Shown here: piece by piece, positions 5,926-7,014 of the stretch
Position numbering within the stretch: position 1 is the first letter of the stretch
Layout: every line of letters starts with the position of its first letter
Origin: Anaerolineae bacterium
GTDB lineage: Bacteria; Chloroflexota; Anaerolineae; B4-G1; SLSP01
Assembly (NCBI GenBank): GCA_021159805.1
Contig: JAGHDT010000512.1
Coordinates: 1-7,014 of the forward strand
DNA: 7,014 nucleotides
Reading direction: 5' to 3'
Position numbers and translations under genes: made by a program
The notes under the pieces: model-generated
Told to the model about the DNA's origin: nothing
The model's input: only the letters and a program-made list of their open reading frames with translations
Databases searched by the model: none

Positions 5926-6030
5926 GCAGTATGCAGTAGGGAGTAAGCAGTAAGGGACCGGCATCCGCTGCTTCAGCATAGCTACGCATTGCTGCTTACT
6001 GCTTACTGCTTACTCCTTACTTCTTGCTCC
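5926..6030. repeat. Convergent heptamer array, GCAGTAA unit (array 3)
   Basis: The plus strand holds four units in exact 7-bp steps: GCAGTAT, GCAGTAG, GGAGTAA, GCAGTAA (5926-5953). The minus strand holds six: GGAGCAA, GAAGTAA, GGAGTAA, GCAGTAA, GCAGTAA, GCAGCAA (6030-5989). The spacer is 35 bp (5954-5988). The variant order GGAGTAA then GCAGTAA is the same in both arms, which gives a perfect 15-bp inverted repeat (5940-5954 with 6002-6016). The minus-strand arm overlaps the end of the oxidoreductase gene, encoding its last eight residues and its TAA stop. The array occupies most of the 110-bp gap before the alpha-barrel gene. Confidence 0.9.
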
Positions 6031-7010
6031 GACTCTCTTCCGGCAGCTATCACCTCCATCACCTCGGCCACGCGCATGGAGTTCACGGCGTTCTGGAAAT
6101 TCGAACGGGTCGGCAGCCCGGCACATGCTTTGGTCAGGAACTCGACGTATTCCCCGACAATGCCAAGCCTGATGATCTCGGGCAGCGGATTGGTGGCTTC
6201 GGGGTCGATGATCGTCTCTTGTGCGCCCTCGTGGATGATGATGCGACCTGGCTGTTCCCAGAGCGGCCCGTACAGAGTGAGCGAGCGTGACGCGCTGTGT
6301 ACTTCGATGCGCTCAACTTGCGCTCCGGCGCATTGGAAGACCTTGAGCTGTCCACGCAGCTTGTTGGGGAAGGTCAACTGTGCGATGCGGTTGACGGTGT
6401 TGTTGCTCGGGTTCGGGAATCGCTCCACATTAACGTCCTGAATCTCGCCAAAGAGGTATTCCATGAAGTTGATCCAGTGAATGCCCGTGCCGATCATGAA
6501 CGTTTCGTCCATACGCTGGTGTCTGTAGAAGGCTCCCTCGACATAGTAGATGTCTGCCAGATTCTCGACAAGGTCCTTGAAGGTGTTGTTGAGGGGGATG
6601 AATCGCCTGTTGAACGCCAGGACGTTAGGCACCGTGATCAAGTCACTGAGGCCCTTGGCTTCTTGTGTGGTCACGCCCGGCGGTTTCTCGCTGAAGATCG
6701 GGACGCCCTTGGCGATCACGCGCTTGAGCACGGATGCGAGGGCCGACGGCGTGACTGCGACAGCAATGGCATCCACGGCCTCGTCGTCAAGCAGCGCGTC
6801 CAAACTGGGGTAGACGTGCTCAAACCCTGTCTCCGTAGCAACGCCGGCCGCGATCTCCGAATCCAGGCTGTAGATACCCCGGAGATAGAGATCAACGCCA
6901 AGCTCCTGCGTCACGCTGCGCTGAGTGAGATAGGCCAGAGTGGGAAAGTGGTACTTGCGTGCCCAATTGCCGCTGCCGACGAAGGCCAGATGGACGCTCT
7001 GTCTACCCAT
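6003..7010 (-). CDS. Gfo/Idh/MocA-family NAD(P)-dependent oxidoreductase
   Basis: A 335-residue product (start may lie beyond the window). The N-terminal Rossmann fold shows FVGSGNWARKYHFP (10-23) as the dinucleotide-binding loop. The family hallmark EKPPG is at 108-112, with K109 the expected catalytic/cofactor lysine. NRRF follows at 134-137, and GTGIHWINFMEYLFG (174-188) carries H178 at the position of the family's active-site histidine. Family members oxidise or reduce sugars, inositols and sugar derivatives. The next genes encode an alpha-barrel protein and a GH32-like glycosidase, suggesting a saccharide pathway. The ATG at 7010 has only 4 bases of upstream sequence, so no ribosome binding site can be checked. 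The C-terminus (ESEQEVRSKQ, then TAA) is largely encoded by the heptamer array, so it is probably an acquired, non-structural tail. Confidence 0.85.
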   Translation of the reverse strand: MGRQSVHLAFVGSGNWARKYHFPTLAYLTQRSVTQELGVDLYLRGIYSLDSEIAAGVATETGFEHVYPSLDALLDDEAVDAIAVAVTPSALASVLKRVIAKGVPIFSEKPPGVTTQEAKGLSDLITVPNVLAFNRRFIPLNNTFKDLVENLADIYYVEGAFYRHQRMDETFMIGTGIHWINFMEYLFGEIQDVNVERFPNPSNNTVNRIAQLTFPNKLRGQLKVFQCAGAQVERIEVHSASRSLTLYGPLWEQPGRIIIHEGAQETIIDPEATNPLPEIIRLGIVGEYVEFLTKACAGLPTRSNFQNAVNSMRVAEVMEVIAAGRESEQEVRSKQ

Positions 7011-7014
7011 AAGC

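Noticed and set aside
4444..6030. CRISPR array
   Set aside because: Units are 7 bp and contiguous without unique spacers, and no cas genes are present.
3006..7011. 13-bp identity CTGTCTACCCATA between 6999-7011 (plus) and 3018-3006 (minus)
   Set aside because: A 13-bp match on either strand is about what chance gives in a 7-kb window, and there is no extension.

Overview
The window is a GC-rich bacterial chromosome segment in which every supported gene lies on the minus strand, so transcription runs from high to low coordinates. In that order the genes are: a Gfo/Idh/MocA-type NAD(P)-dependent oxidoreductase (7010-6003), an unrecognised 442-residue protein that looks like an alpha/alpha-barrel carbohydrate-active enzyme (5892-4564), a GH32-like five-bladed beta-propeller glycosidase (4407-3034), an MraY/WecA-type polyprenyl-phosphate sugar-1-phosphate transferase (2864-1818), a CrtI-type FAD-dependent oxidoreductase (1716-136), and the first 35 codons of prolyl-tRNA synthetase proS (107-1). 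The proS fragment is too short for automatic ORF calling but carries the diagnostic N-terminal SHQLLLRAGFIRQ motif behind a good ribosome binding site.

The genes appear to form two units. The first three (oxidoreductase, alpha-barrel protein, GH32-like enzyme) make sense as a cytoplasmic saccharide-use module; none of the three shows a signal peptide. A strong extended -10 promoter (TGGTATAAT at 2976-2968) in the 169-bp gap after the glycosidase gene starts the second unit, which contains an integral membrane glycolipid-carrier transferase, a redox enzyme of the polyprenoid/carotenoid type and proS. Three genes use non-ATG starts (TTG or GTG), each backed by a Shine-Dalgarno sequence, so the longest open frames overstate several N-termini.

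The most unusual structure is in the gaps. Three of them (1752-1815, 4444-4549, 5926-6030) hold the same architecture with different sequence: a short array of about 7-bp units on one strand, a 15-40 bp spacer, then an array of the same unit on the opposite strand, so that the whole can fold as a hairpin. The unit differs in each gap (GAATCAn/GAAT-core, GTCnnAA, GCAGTAA). Each array begins at or within about 15 nt of the 3' end of the upstream gene, and one supplies that gene's last eight codons and its stop. The gap with the strong promoter and the 28-nt gap before proS have none. Comparable heptamer tandem repeats (STRR) are known from cyanobacteria. From memory they also occur in Chloroflexota, and the overall gene style fits a Chloroflexota-like (Anaerolineae/Caldilineae) organism, but that assignment is inference. 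No rRNA, tRNA, CRISPR array, insertion sequence or canonical U-tract terminator was seen, and no gene-free stretch exceeds 300 bases.
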